Positions 1-11,799 of a stretch of 64,000 bases of DNA are shown piece by piece (within the stretch, counting starts at the first letter, position 1; each line of letters opens with the position of its first letter). The stretch comes from Ignelater luminosus. Taxonomy: Eukaryota > Arthropoda > Insecta > Coleoptera > Elateridae. The notes below the pieces were generated by a model that was not told the DNA's origin, made no database searches, and was given only the letters and a program-made list of their open reading frames with translations. The stretch covers positions 153,504 to 217,503 of the forward strand of contig VTPC01090579.1 in the NCBI GenBank assembly GCA_011009095.1, in the 5' to 3' direction. The translations under genes and the position numbers were made by a program.

Positions 1-788
1 GTTTCTTTAACAATTCCCATAAAAAAATTGTTCACGTTTGCGTTAATGAAAGGTATTTTTAATATGTCTAAGATCTGCGGTGCACTAAGAGATATACGTC
101 TCTTCAGTGAATCAATAAATCCGCTTGCAAATGCTTTCTTTCCATATTTCCTGAATTCGGAATCAGGATTTTTCAAACTATTACACTCTATACCAAAAGC
201 GCATGTTCCTATGACATCAGTTGTAAACCTTCCAACAACTTCTTTAACTTCCATAGGCTCTTTACTTTTACAAAGACCATCCACAAACTTCACTAGTTCA
301 TGAGAACAGCCAAGTAAACTTTGAAACATCATTTTCATTTTTCCGGACGTAAATGTTGGCGTTAGTTTCACTCTTAAATTTCTCCATTTTTGACCTTTTA
401 ACGAAAACAAATGTCCCGTTAGTGGATCTTTTTCTTCATTGCAATAAGTATTACGATCCATAAAATGAGAAAAGTCTTTTGTTATGATCCTTTTTGCCAA
501 TTCTAAATCAAATACTATTAAAACAGGTTGCGTGAAGAAGTGGTAACCACAGTAGGGTAAACCTTTCGATTTCATTTCCAGATAAATATCTTTGAACTCT
601 TTTCCAAACATTATTTTTTGTGCGAAAAGTCTTGATGCGTTACCGAAAGGCAATGATACGGTAGGCGTTACCACACTTTTACGATTCCAGTAACTATAAG
701 TCCATTTTAAATAAACTATTACACCTAATAAAACTGTAACAACTATGGTTATTAAATCTTTATACCAATCTTCAGTTAACAACGCCAT
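1..788 (-). CDS. Cytochrome P450, CYP6-family (unit A), 5' part only, cut by window edge
   Basis: The open frame begins at the ATG at 788-786 and runs without a stop to the window edge (about 262 codons), so it is the first half of exon 1. It starts MALLTEDWYKDL, followed by a hydrophobic anchor (residues about 12-28) and a proline-rich hinge containing SLPFGNAS. The helix-C WxxxR motif is present (KGQKWRNLRVK, Trp near residue 135), followed by the CYP6-typical GRFTTDVIGTCAFGIECNS. The I-helix, ExxR and heme-binding parts lie outside the window. The family uses NADPH-P450 reductase to mono-oxygenate lipophilic substrates at the ER membrane. Close paralogs C, D and E lie downstream in the same orientation. 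I see no lesion in the visible part, but intactness of the whole gene cannot be judged. A TTTATA (TATAAA on the minus strand) lies at 836-841. Family assignment is strong; the subfamily is not determined. Confidence 0.9.
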   Translation of the reverse strand, partial: MALLTEDWYKDLITIVVTVLLGVIVYLKWTYSYWNRKSVVTPTVSLPFGNASRLFAQKIMFGKEFKDIYLEMKSKGLPYCGYHFFTQPVLIVFDLELAKRIITKDFSHFMDRNTYCNEEKDPLTGHLFSLKGQKWRNLRVKLTPTFTSGKMKMMFQSLLGCSHELVKFVDGLCKSKEPMEVKEVVGRFTTDVIGTCAFGIECNSLKNPDSEFRKYGKKAFASGFIDSLKRRISLSAPQILDILKIPFINANVNNFFMGIVKE

Positions 789-1421
789 CACTTCTTATAT
801 TCTTTACTGTATTAGTCTGTATACCTGCACAAAGATTTATATTTATTGTCGATAGGCTTTGAAAGCACTAAAATGGATAATTTGATACCTGGAATTTTAT
901 TAAAGATAAATTTGCAGAGTAATTTATCTTTTGATTGGAAGGTTATTTAATAGTAGAAACAACAAATAACTACAAAAATATTCTTGAAAGGATACACGTC
1001 GGTAATTATTTACCATGGTAGTTGTTACGCAATGGTATAGTTCAAAAATACTAGCTGTTTATTTTACAGAAGTCTTTTAAAGTACCAATAAATCGAATAG
1101 GTTTGCTAGAAAACGGCGATGTCTGAGCTACTTATTTATGCCTAGGAGATAACAGTGTAGACAATTTAAAGTGCCTGTGGCAAATAGAATGCTGAAACGA
1201 AAACAAATAAAAGTTCAAGTTTTTTATTTATCAGTTACTTGAGTAGTGCAACGTTATCGTATTCTAAACTCTTAAAATACAAAAACATGTTGCCAAGGTG
1301 TATATACTTTTAAACATTAAAATTGCATGTTAGTTAAGTTAAATTATTTTGAGGAAAACAAAGGATTTGCTACTGGCTATGAGGAGACTAATATGTGTTG
1401 TTGTTCGGCAATATCCCAATT
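789..1421. promoter_or_regulatory. Upstream region of P450 unit A
   Basis: Non-coding AT-rich stretch 5' of unit A. A minus-strand TATA-like motif lies at 836-841, about 50 bp above the ATG. The segment around 1200-1260 resembles sequence upstream of D (about 31560-31620) and E (about 41690-41740), so upstream DNA was probably copied with the genes. No ORF of interest. Confidence 0.4.
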
Positions 1422-2069
1422 CAGGGGTTTTCAAACTGTGGGAAGAGCAATAATAGCAAACATTTTGACCTGTTTTGATTTACTAAAGTCTCTTACAATT
1501 TGCCTAAGTAGATAAGCAATTAAAATAGCAAAATTTACAATTTTAATATATATATAAATTGTTATGTTTGACGCACTCGCGTATGTAGAAATGTACCCTT
1601 CTGTTGCTCGCTCTACTGCCTCTGTCTCTATGACTAGAATTGAAGACCGTGGGTTGTAATCTAAATTGGAAAACGGTAAAACAAATGTAAGAGGATAAAT
1701 AAATAATATCCTGTAGTTCAGAGAAGAGAATACTGGCTCTGACTGCAGCTCTGAGGTCCGTGTTTGATAGAAAGGAAGGCGAGCAAACATGGACTGAATG
1801 TGGATACCCACTACAGCAGCATAACAACGATAATGTCTGTAGTACTTACCAATATATTGATATTTGCAACCCTACTTGCAACGTTGTCAAAATGTGCAAC
1901 TCTTCCTACCATTTAGTTATAAATAATTACATAACTAAAAACTAATTTTATTTAAATAATTAGGTCTGCAAAAATTAAAATAAATAATATTGTTTGTAGC
2001 ACTATTCAAGGGATAATTAATTACGGGGAGCATAAAATATATCCAGGTCAAACAGTTTGAGAACCGCTA
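1422..2069. mobile_element. hAT-type MITE (non-autonomous), 648 bp
   Basis: The left end reads CAGGGGTTTTCAAACTGTGG. The right end (2045-2069), reverse-complemented, reads TAGCGGTTCTCAAACTGTTT. The CAGxGGTTxTCAAACTG terminus is characteristic of hAT elements. The interior has no transposase; its two overlapping minus-strand ORFs have no family features. No clean 8-bp target duplication can be read, so the copy is old. Confidence 0.7.
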
Positions 2070-2169
2070 CCTTAATGTGTTTTTATATTTAAGTTAGATA
2101 AGTTACTTTAGATAACGTACACTTGTACGTGTGATAGTAGATATAATTCGTTACTAAGATCAAAATTCA

Positions 2170-3598
2170 AGTATTAAATTAATTTAACCAAGATAATTTT
2201 GACAATAATTTTTAAGTAGCAACAAATGCACTTTATATCTAATAACAAAGAAGCTGTAGCCAAAAGTTATTGCAACAATTCAACAAACACCAACTAAAAT
2301 TACCTGGGAACGTTCCTGTTACAAATTAGTTAAAAATATTGATCATAAACATAATAATTTTATAAGAGAATGAGAAGTTAATCTTGTCTAAGCAAAGTTT
2401 TTGTACGAAATGTTTCACAAATTCAAAGTTCTCCTAATATTTCACCAAGTGAAACAACCATTAAAAACTCATATAACAAAACAAAATAGGTCTTTCTTAC
2501 GTATAAATGAAATCTTTCTTCCAGATGGTATGTGCAGGTCTCTGATTCCCAACGACAGCAGCCCATCCAGATGATATACGGCGCAAAATTTCACAATCGC
2601 CGAGTCTCACCAATGTTCAAGAAAACTTAGGTTCCAAGGAACAATCACTTTCATTAACGTTAAACAAGAAACACAAGAACAAAATCCAAGTGTTTATACA
2701 CAAACTTTAAAACTGAAACCACTTTGAGTCTCAAATGCTCTTTGATTTATTTAATCTATTAGGTTCACGGAGCTTCCAAGGTGTAATACACACAGTTCGA
2801 TTCTTCAAGGAGCGGGCAGTTTCTGTTCTCAACAGACCATTAAACGTTGCACCAAAGGGACCAAAATTGTTGCGTTTCTACCCTCTACAAGTTTTATTTC
2901 CTGGCAAATACCAGCGTAACTTAAATGAAGCTGAACCGCTTCCCACAATAACAACTATTCAAAGTATCAGTTTTTGGTAAACAAACCGATTTTCTTCCGT
3001 GAATAACACGACAAAGACCCAACGAAACCCGGATTTCTCGAGTCCGATCTCTCTTTCTTATACTAAGAGAATCGCTTAACTTGAATTAGGTTTGTAACCA
3101 TTTAAGGGTTTGTAGAGGCAACGCCGAAAAAAAATATGCCCGCACGTCGATTCGAGTACGCAGCTACCAACGTAATCCTTATTCTCTCTGCGTCTCCTAA
3201 CACGCAGCTTGCGCTTACCGGAGTGGGGTTGGGAAGCCAGATGCACGACCTAACAGGTCAAAATGCTAGTATTCTTATGAGGCAATGAAAAATTCCACTC
3301 CTTAGATTTTCAGCCTGAACCTGACTTAACAAAGACCGTGTGACTCCAGCATTCGCGACTAAGATTCCAGGAACCTTTTATTTACGTCTGGATCTTGATA
3401 TTGGAAAAATAACAAAAGGCACGTCCGCTGGAGCCCAGAAGCCGAGACCACAAAGTTATTAATTCTTTAAAATAAAATTTTAACAAACATCCGTTCATAG
3501 AATGAAATAATTTAAATATTACACGTCAGAAAAACAAATATCTGAACGAAATTGAAAGACAGGAGCGGATTTAGTGCGAATTTTAAAATAACATTACA
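2170..3598. repeat. Dispersed repeat copy 1 (family with ...CATTACA end), 5'-truncated
   Basis: This stretch is collinear with 60430-61718. Shared landmarks include TTACCTGGGAACGTTCCTGT near 2300 and 60565, TCTTTCTTCCAGA near 2515 and 60770, and GCGGATTTAGTGCGAATTTT at the right end. Both copies stop at ATTACA. It holds no long ORF; the 81-codon frame at 2735-2980 is not kept in the other copy. Probably LTR-type sequence (see 59547-61718). Confidence 0.65.
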
Positions 3599-4122
3599 CA
3601 GTTCGCCAAACAAGTGTGGCGTAAACGGTATGAGACAAAGATGAAATAACTTTCAAATGTTCCCACTTCTCTTGTGACTTAGTGCTTATAATTGTCCAAA
3701 CTTCATTACTTTCGAAACTTTATACACCGCTCTATCCCTATGAAGGTTACATGGCCTATCACAAGCAGGATAATACCATTAAAGATCTTCAAGTGAGGTG
3801 GGGGTGGGGGTAAGAGGTTACAATTATGCTTATTCCATAGCTGTACAAAAGCACCCCCGTTATTTTTTATATTTCCAGTAGTTTTGGACTTAATAAGCCT
3901 GGATCATTTTGTTTGAAATCGACTGAATAAAAAGCGAGCCTCTTTACTATAGATCCATAGATATTCCGATCATGATCATGATCATTTGTAGCAAAGTCAA
4001 AATAAATGTAAAAGCAAAATAAATAAGTTTTACTAAAATTGTGTCTGTGTTTTTCCGTTATGAAAGTGGTAGTAAAGAAGAAAATCTGAGAATATAGTTT
4101 GTTGGATAATTATAAGACACTA
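3599..4122. other. No recognisable gene
   Basis: AT-rich, with a short G-rich run near 3797-3812 and a GATCAT repeat at 3968-3985. Nothing coding is seen. Confidence 0.5.
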
Positions 4123-4275
4123 CAAGTGAGCCAAATAAAAGTAGCCGGTGAATATTGGTTGCGCACTGAAAATAACAGCGATTTGTGGTGGGGACCGCAC
4201 TTGCAGCTTTGCTTCAGTAGTGTCCTCCCTCTTCTTCAATTGCGCAGCTGACCGGCCACTTTTATTTGGTTGGCT
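4123..4275. mobile_element. Palindromic Tc1/mariner-type MITE, 153 bp
   Basis: The two arms are inverted copies: AAATAAAAGTAGCCGGT at 4133-4149 matches the reverse complement of ACCGGCCACTTTTATTT at 4250-4266. The pairing extends inward (GTTGCGCACTGAAAATAACAGC against GCTTTGCTTCAGT and CAATTGCGCAGC), so most of the element folds back. TA dinucleotides flank it at 4121-4122 and 4276-4277, consistent with Tc1/mariner target choice. Confidence 0.75.
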
Positions 4276-6671
4276 TATAAATTCCATAACTGATAACGAT
4301 AGATATCCACTTCACACACAGGATTAAATACGACAACTTAGAGTTCTATTCTATCTATCTTAACCCGAAAGATTTTCTCTCATGTTTAAAGAAAAACTCT
4401 CGTAATGCGGAAGTGTGTTTGTCTAGCTGAGTTTGCGTTTATTCTTTACATGCAGACAAAATGTTATTGCCCACAGTCTTATTTTATACTTTTAGAGAGA
4501 AGTTTCGTAAAAAACTCCGGACGGTTAGAGATTGTATCACATAACGAGTGCTTGCATTACGTTTTTGTGAGTGTGAAATTTCCTGTTTTTATTCGCATTT
4601 TCTATTTATCTTTTTTACAATATTAGCTTTTTCTTTCCATTTTAGACTTTTTAATTCATAATGACGGCGTTGTATGAAATACGTAAGTAGCATTTTTGTT
4701 GTTTGTTTTTCTGGATAATCACAATTTTTATTTTCAAGATAGTTTCATTTATTTATTTTTTCTTCCGAATTTATGTGGTGAATTCCTGAGCCCGAACCAG
4801 GCGAAAAGGAAGTTGCCAAAAGCCTAACTGACATTGAAAACCGCATTGATAACATAGAATAATGAATATCCGACGGATTCAGAACAATCAAAGGTAGAGA
4901 ACGAGTTTGAAAACGACGATCCAGAAAACTGTTTGCTGAATATGGATAAAACCACTATTTGGCATTCTTGCGCTCCCCGCCAAAAATCCATTGGATTGTT
5001 GAAATTTCTTTTTCCGCGACTCTAACATATTATTGAACGTTGTAACAGTCACTTTATTCGTTTCTGTTACATCATTATGGGTTTTTTTACCTTTGAGTCG
5101 CGGGTGCTAAATTTCCCATTAATTTCCGTTCACTTACTATTACTTGTTGATTAATTTAATTCTGATAGTGAAACGCTGGGTATAATTATTTCTAATATTG
5201 CATTTAATTCTTCGCAGTGGAAATTTAAATGTTTCATTATAGCTTTCCCATTAGGGGTGTTACATTCTAGAATTTCTGGATTAGAAGGTTGCGATTAGAT
5301 GTTCTTCCGGATATGGATGCTGATTTTTTTATATCCGCTTGAGGGTTATATCACGGTTTTCTGCGGGTTTTTTATTGAGTTTCTCATTACTTCTTCTAAT
5401 CAGATTTCTTTAATGGAAGCTCTAGATAGGATTTATCTTTCTCTAGAAATTTAATTTTCTTCCTGCGTTTATCCCATAAACCGGTTGATTTGACTCTTGT
5501 GGGAACGGATGAATCGATTTGCGACAGACGAGAAGTGACCAGCGCCTGTGATGTGCGCTATGTTTGGTTTCTTTCGAAGTTAATTTCGAGTGAGTGCGAA
5601 AAAACCCTAATTAGGGGTAAGTTTCCTAATTGTGTTGCACCCCTGTTTCCATCATTGCTGATCAATATTCTTGGTCTACAGTTTTTTTTTTATCCCGGAA
5701 TATCATCCTGGAGTCTTCGTCATTTATAGAGGTTAAAATTGGCCAACTGGTCGTTCCGATACAGCAGCTTTTCTGGACTTGAGGTGTATGCTTTATTCTG
5801 GGTCCTGGGAAGGAATTAGCGCTCTATCTCACCTTCAAATCTCGTACTTTCACCACAAATAGCTCCGTGTTTAAAAAATTAATCATTTAATAAATTGGAA
5901 GAAAAGATCTTTTTCGCCTTAAAGTCCATCTCGAAATTTTTGCAACTTTGTAATTAAAAAAAAAATTTAAAAAGATATAACTCTGGGTTATCCCTCGTTA
6001 TACTTGTAACTATAGGTCTTAATTTTTTATGTTGATGTTTAAGTACACATTTGGAGAAATTTATTTTTTACTCAAACTCGGATCTGAATTGAATAAATTT
6101 TTTGTGTGGAATATTTTTGTTTTTCTTAGGGTTCACCTTCATAAGAATTCCGGCCGGAGGCAACATGAAGTTGACATGTTGGTAAGCAGTACAAAAAATA
6201 TTTTTTCAATTTATGTTTCCGAACTGGGTTAAGTTTTTTTGTCGTGGCTCTATTAACGATTTTTTTTGAACTTAAAGATTTTTGTGCTCCAAATTTTTCT
6301 TAGTTACAGAAGTCATTAAATATTTTTTATTCAGGCTTTGTCTGATAAAGATTATAATTGACTTTCAATATATACTAATTATAGTTTTGTGTATTTAATA
6401 AAAATTTTTTAATCATGTAAAATTTATCAAATTCAATATTACGAAATAATTTAGATGTTACAAATTTTGTCAAGGATAAAGCTTTATAAGGTTTTGAGAA
6501 AGGGCGCCCAAATTTTTGTGTTTTCTTTATAACTATAATTATTTAAGTTAATATATTATTAATCATGTGTTGTGTTTTATTGTGTTATCACTCTCAAATA
6601 TCCACGCTAAGGCCACCCCTGAGTTCACCCAGCCTACGACATAAGAATCCTAGTTTGTTTTAATTTTAATT
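4276..6671. other. No supported gene
   Basis: Unique-looking AT-rich DNA. Short frames at 4405-4626, 5490-5729 and 6029-6232 have no recognisable domain. A stretch at 4795-4990 has acidic, transposase-N-terminus-like coding character, but I cannot assign it. Confidence 0.4.
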
Positions 6672-7500
6672 TGTAACGAAAGGCCACGTTACAATGTATG
6701 GTGCAACACACTAATTGTGTAACGGCTAAAACCTGAAAAAGAGACCTAATGCCCGTTACGGGTGACGGAAGATGTTTAATCCCATAGCTCCAAGCCGAAG
6801 ATGGGCGTGGTTCAAGCCAGACTTACCTTAAACGAAAAGATAAAAACTCACGTTTACAGAAACTCTAAATATGTCTTAAAGATGGTAAAACCTAAGGACG
6901 CCAGAAGATGAGAGTCAAAGGGAAACCGTAAGCCGACCCACGCAGTTTCTCATAAGCTGACACCCTGTATATAAGTGTTTTAGGGAATAACGCTCTATAT
7001 ATAGACTTCTCATAAAATATCAGCCTATTATATGGGCTCTTCACAAAATAATACCCTGTATATGAGCTCACCTGAACTGTTTACAGTAGACATTTTATTT
7101 ATCAAAATGCTCAGAATATACTGCTCAACGTTCTAGTTTCATAACTGCTAATTGCATAAAATCTTACTGGGGTGATCGACTTGATGCACCCTCACTTACC
7201 AAACAAATATTAAATATATAACAATCTGGAACCTGCTAGTCACTCAAGTATGTCGATATTTCAAGCTAAATTTACGTTATTCTTATACACAATAATTTGT
7301 TTATTTAAGCTTTTCTGAGGATCCACGGATTGCTCACCCTGTTAGAAAGATAAATACAAGTACACAAATAAAAGCCCTTACAGGTATACTTCAATAAAGC
7401 GTAAAAAGGAGCTTTACTTTAATTTATTAAATCAATAATGAAAAGAAAAGTGAACAAAGAAACACTAACATGTACATAAATGACTAAAACATTATTATTC
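6672..7500. repeat. Dispersed repeat copy 2 (family with TGTAACG end), divergent
   Basis: It begins TGTAACG, like 59547. It shares with 59560-59830 the landmarks CCCATAGCTCCAAGCCGAAG (59 kb copy: CCCGTAGCTTATGCCGCAG) and GACACCCTGTATATA. It contains a degenerate tandem repeat (6960-7070) of about 35 bp units around CCCTGTATATA. The right boundary is uncertain because similarity fades after about 7450. Confidence 0.45.
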
Positions 7501-9478
7501 CACCCAAAAGGGGAAGAATCAAAGTAAATGTGAGAGAATTAAATATTCATTTAATTAACAAATAAAATGCGTTATAAGAAAACTAACTTTATCAACAAAT
7601 TCTTTTGCAAAATTATAAGTTTTCAAAGTGGGTATTTATAATTTGATTTTCTTTACTCATAAGCAACCGCAAACCAAATAATTGGTTTTAGCTTGACATA
7701 AAAAACAAACAATTCATACTTAATTCTACCTTCAAATATTCGTTTTACAAAAACTAATTATTATATCCTTCAATTTACATTTTAAAAGATTCTTTCAAAA
7801 CTGGTAAATTATACGTTAAACATAAATAGGATTTAACCACAAATAATAACGTAATTGATTTCTTACATACTAAATCCTGAGCTTTTCGAAATTTGCCAAC
7901 ATAGGGCCAGAAAGGGGTTCCTCAAAATAATAAATGCTAACGACTAGAGGCTTCAGACGATTTCTTGAGCGGTCAACACTTGCCTGCTCGCACTCAAATT
8001 TGTAACACAATGGTCCGTAAACACTTCAGAGTGAATTAAACTGGAACGTCTTCAAAACTTTCAAAAAAAGTTATTTGTCCACAACACAATGTCTATTGCG
8101 ATAATCGGTTGGTTTATGCAGAGTTACAAAACATCAAAATCACTGCATTCGTGGCCAGCACACAAAATCTCTTTCCCGGAACATCGGCGACAACTGAATT
8201 GCAAATAAGACTAGAATAGCTGCTAACACTCCCCCCACACACACAGACAGAACAGGTTTAACGAAATTTGCTGTTAACGACATAATCCCCATCAACGACC
8301 GCAACTAAATTACAAACAAAACGCTATCTAGAAGTTCTTATCCACTACACGTGGATTTTATGCTTTGATCAGACGAGAATGTCGTAATTATCTTTCCAGG
8401 ACCAGCCCCCGGAAGGGCACCATAATCCATCAAACTTAAAATTTCGACTTCACGGTATACTTTAAATTCGCGTTAACAAGCGAGCCAAGCCCGCAGAGCA
8501 AGCTTGACCTTGCATCCAAAGAGGCCAAGCTAACACTCTCTGAGGGAAGCTAAAATTTCTCCTGACGCATAAACGTCTCACGAAAACCAAAAATCAGATA
8601 TACAGTGCATTATGAAATTAATTACGGGCAGAAATGCAAATTATGAAAAAAACCCTGGCTCCTGTATTTCGATTGTAAACCAGCTTTTCTTAAGAACATA
8701 AAGATGCTGAAACATAAACAAAATTTCTACAAATTGATACACCATAAAATTGTTTAGATGTCTACCAAAAACAATTATAGGTTGAAATAAAGTACCTACA
8801 CATGGTGATTATAGTTTAACGAACCTTGAACAAAATATCTTTGACAACATAATTAATTTAACCAACGTTTTGAGATGCAATGAAATAATAAATCCATATT
8901 AAATGAATACTTTTAGAACGAAACTCAAAGCAGAGTCCAAATATGTACGCAATATTGTAAAATAACGTGCAATTGTTATCTCAATAAATTGCAAGAGAAT
9001 TATAGTCGACCTCGGGACATCGCGTCTGTGCGACTGACATGGTAGAAATAAAAGCTTGGTTTAGATATAGACATGGCAGGTGTAAAAAAAGCCCAACACC
9101 CTAATGTAAAATATTTATAAACTTCTGACAAGAGTGTTAAAGTTTCACAAGGAAATTGTTGTATCTTTTGTATCTTCATAACAACGGGAGCGATTTAGTT
9201 GAAATTTCTACATGGCTGATACTACAGAAGATATACCTTTCTGTAAGCTTATAACTAAGTGCACTTTAGGGAAAAAAGTTATGTTACAAAACATATTAAG
9301 CTTTTGTCGAGAGATGCGATGCTAATAATTTATTACATCCTGTTTTTGAGTTGACATAGTAAATCATTACACTCCAGAGATCTTAACATATACTATTTTA
9401 TCCGAGATAGATGCATCCTACAAAAAAAGCAAGAGTAACTGTTTTTGCTATATTAGATGTAGCATTTGTTGAGATACT
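7501..9478. other. No supported gene
   Basis: AT-rich sequence, with a slightly GC-richer part at about 7900-8600. Possibly a further part of the repeat at 6672, but I cannot follow the homology. No coding frame of interest. Confidence 0.35.
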
Positions 9479-11523
9479 GTGCTTTCGTAACACGTCTCTG
9501 ATCTCCAGTCGCAATCTCTCTTGAATTTTAGAATTAATAACTAATTCGTAAAAACAAAACGTTAACGTTATTGATGTGGTTTCAAAGTCTGTTATGAAGA
9601 AAACAAACGCTTGACCTGCTATTTCTCCTAATGTAAGAGTGTTGCCTATTTCGGTTCCGTTTTCTTCAGGTTTCAATTGACCTGCACTGTCTTCGTCTTT
9701 TAACTTGACATTATTCTTCAACTGAATTAATAAATGCCTAAAATCATTTCTAATAATATTGTTACTCTCTCTATAATCTACAGTTTCTTTAACAACCCGA
9801 TTCCGAGTCAGGATCTTTCAAACTATTACATTCTATACCAAAAGCGCATGTTCCTATTATATCAGTTGTGAACCTTCTAACAACTTCTTTAATCTCCATA
9901 GGTTGTTTATGGTCACTGTGTCTGTTCGTAAATTTTACTAAATCGTGAGAACAGTCAAGTATGGTAAGCTTTGAAACATCATTTTCATTTTTCCTGAAGT
10001 AAATGTTAGCGTTTAACGCAAATAAATGTCCAGTCAGTGGATCATTTTTTCGTTACAATAAGTAACGTGATCAGTAAAATGAGAAAAGTCTTTTGTTATG
10101 ATTCCCTTTGCCAATTCCAAATCAATAATTATTAGGGTAAACGCACCTAAGTAGGTTCAGCTCCAGCCGCCCACCACCGAATCAATTATTGTTTTATAAA
10201 TAAATTGTATGTTAATTATTAGCATTTATTTACTGCCAATACGTGATTGTGTTTACTACGACTGCCATTGATTGCGTTTTTATTAACGAGAAACGGTTGC
10301 ATTCTAGGTAAGATTTGCGCATTATTGTGGACATCTTCGTAAAAATTTTTGTTTGGTAAATTAAAGCAATGGCCCTTCTTAATATTTAATACAAAAAATC
10401 CTGGATTAATTAAACAAATGTCGAAAATAAGGTAGGCAGAGTACCGGTGTTTACAGATTCGTCTAGTCACCCGCTCGCCGCCTTCCACTGTCGTGCAGTA
10501 GATATTGCACAATACTGAGATTTTATATTATTGTTGTTCGACTTTTTAATTTAATTTTGTTGATTAGCACCCACATTTATTAATCTTTCAATCATTTATT
10601 TGATGGTTATTATTTTCTTCAAAATAAATCTAATTTTAGGAAGTCAACGTGTCCAAACAACCAACTTAAGTGAAAAATTAACTTTAAAAGAGTATCATTT
10701 AGAGAGCAGGAATTAAATTCATTTTTTTTTATTAATTATTACTTATTTTGTATTTGCATGTATTTTTTTTTAATAAATTTTTTTCGTTTCAATAAATCGT
10801 TTATGAGCAAATGCAAGAAAGGCATAAAATTGTTAAATTATTTTATGCTTATGGCGAGTAACGAAGATATCGCTAAAACAGATTTAATTTACCAAACAGG
10901 TGATCCGAATAAAACTTCCAAGAAGTCATATGTAATCATTTAAGAAATAATCATTCCTCACATTTATACAATGGTTATAGCTTTGTTTCTTAAAGGGGGG
11001 CTACTAGGACTTTGACGGCAGATTTTTAGTAGTTAGTGGCGGATTACGGGGGCCAAAGTGTGGGTTTTAATGAATTATTTTTTTCTCATATAAAACTAAA
11101 CGTTTAATGACTTTTGACGATTGACCATGTATATCATTTAAATATGCATAACTATACAGAAAGTTTCATTGATAAATATTATTTCGTTTTAAATTTAACG
11201 GAATTTGAACTTCAAATATGCTTTAGGTGGCAGAGGATTGGTGCTTTTACCATAATACGGGTTGTGTGAAGAAGTAATAGCCACAGCTTGCCCAAGCCTT
11301 TTGATTTCATTTCCAGATAAATATCTTTGAATTCATTTCCATATGGTTTTTTTTGTGAAAATATTCTTGATGCGTTACCGAAAGGCAGTGATATTGTCGG
11401 CGTTATTACTCTTTTACGATTCCAGTAACTATAAGTCCATTTTAAATAAGATATTGCCCCTAATAAGACTGTAACAAATATGGTTATTAAATCTCTATAC
11501 CAGTCCTCGGTTAACAATGCCAT
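9479..11523 (-). pseudogene. Cytochrome P450, CYP6-family pseudogene (unit psiB)
   Basis: The ATG at 11523 opens a normal N-terminus (MALLTEDWYRDL, membrane anchor, SLPFGNAS). The frame shifts after EMKSKGL, near 11290. The coding sequence is then split by a 1.1 kb insertion (10135-11252). It resumes at about 10134 with a relic of VIIDLELAKGIITKDF. Further lesions: a deletion removes the WxxxR helix-C region near 10010; a second deletion of about 165 bp joins DPDSE directly to VVKETVDYRE near 9795; and the I-helix reads TDFETTSIT in place of AGFETSSTT. Homology ends near RDVLRKH (about 9479), and exons 2 and 3, with ExxR and the heme cysteine, are absent. It cannot encode a working enzyme. 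It is a dead member of the same minus-strand array as A, C, D and E. Confidence 0.92.
10135..11252. mobile_element. Non-autonomous DNA transposon inserted in psiB, 1118 bp
   Basis: It interrupts P450 sequence in the stretch that aligns with other units' VLIVFDLEL. The ends are inverted repeats: left GGGTAAACGCACC, and right (reverse complement) TGGTAAAAGCACC. A TA dinucleotide flanks each end (10133-10134 and 11253-11254). The internal frames (10219-10512 minus, 10758-10943 plus) show no transposase motif. The superfamily is unresolved; TA target sites would fit Tc1/mariner-like elements. Confidence 0.7.
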
Positions 11524-11797
11524 TGCTTCTTCGTGTTTCTTGCTATATTAGTCTGTACGTGTACCAATATATGTTACTTGTATTTACTGTTGATAGGTTT
11601 TTAGTGCACTAAAAATGAGTAGTTTGATAGCTGTGTTTTTATTGAAAATGATTTTGCAAAGTCATTTACGTTTATCTTTTGATTAGAAGTGCAGCGTTTG
11701 ATACTATAAACAATAAACAACCATAAAAATGTTTTTAAAAACATGTGCGTCTTTAATAATTATTTACTAAGGCAGTACCTCGACAGTATACTATATA
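11524..11797. promoter_or_regulatory. Upstream remnant of P450 psiB
   Basis: The sequence is similar to DNA upstream of unit A (about 800-1010) and unit C (about 17640-17770), for example the shared TTTATCTTTTGATT and the T/A-rich runs. It is a leftover promoter region of the dead unit. Confidence 0.4.
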
Positions 11798-11799
11798 TA

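Noticed and set aside
28-303. 91-codon plus-strand frame
   Set aside because: It is antisense to P450 unit A coding sequence and mirrors the same antisense frame in other units (for example 28919-29260).
2735-2980. 81-codon plus-strand frame in repeat copy 1
   Set aside because: The frame is not conserved in the homologous copy at about 61 kb.
3968-3985. GATCATGATCATGATCAT palindromic repeat
   Set aside because: A short microsatellite, too short to call a regulatory site.
4795-4990. Possible N-terminal piece of a piggyBac-like transposase
   Set aside because: Some acidic coding-like sequence in plus frames, but no catalytic block follows and the similarity is too vague to name.
5490-5729. 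79-codon plus-strand frame
   Set aside because: No domain, composition like surrounding DNA, no support as a gene.
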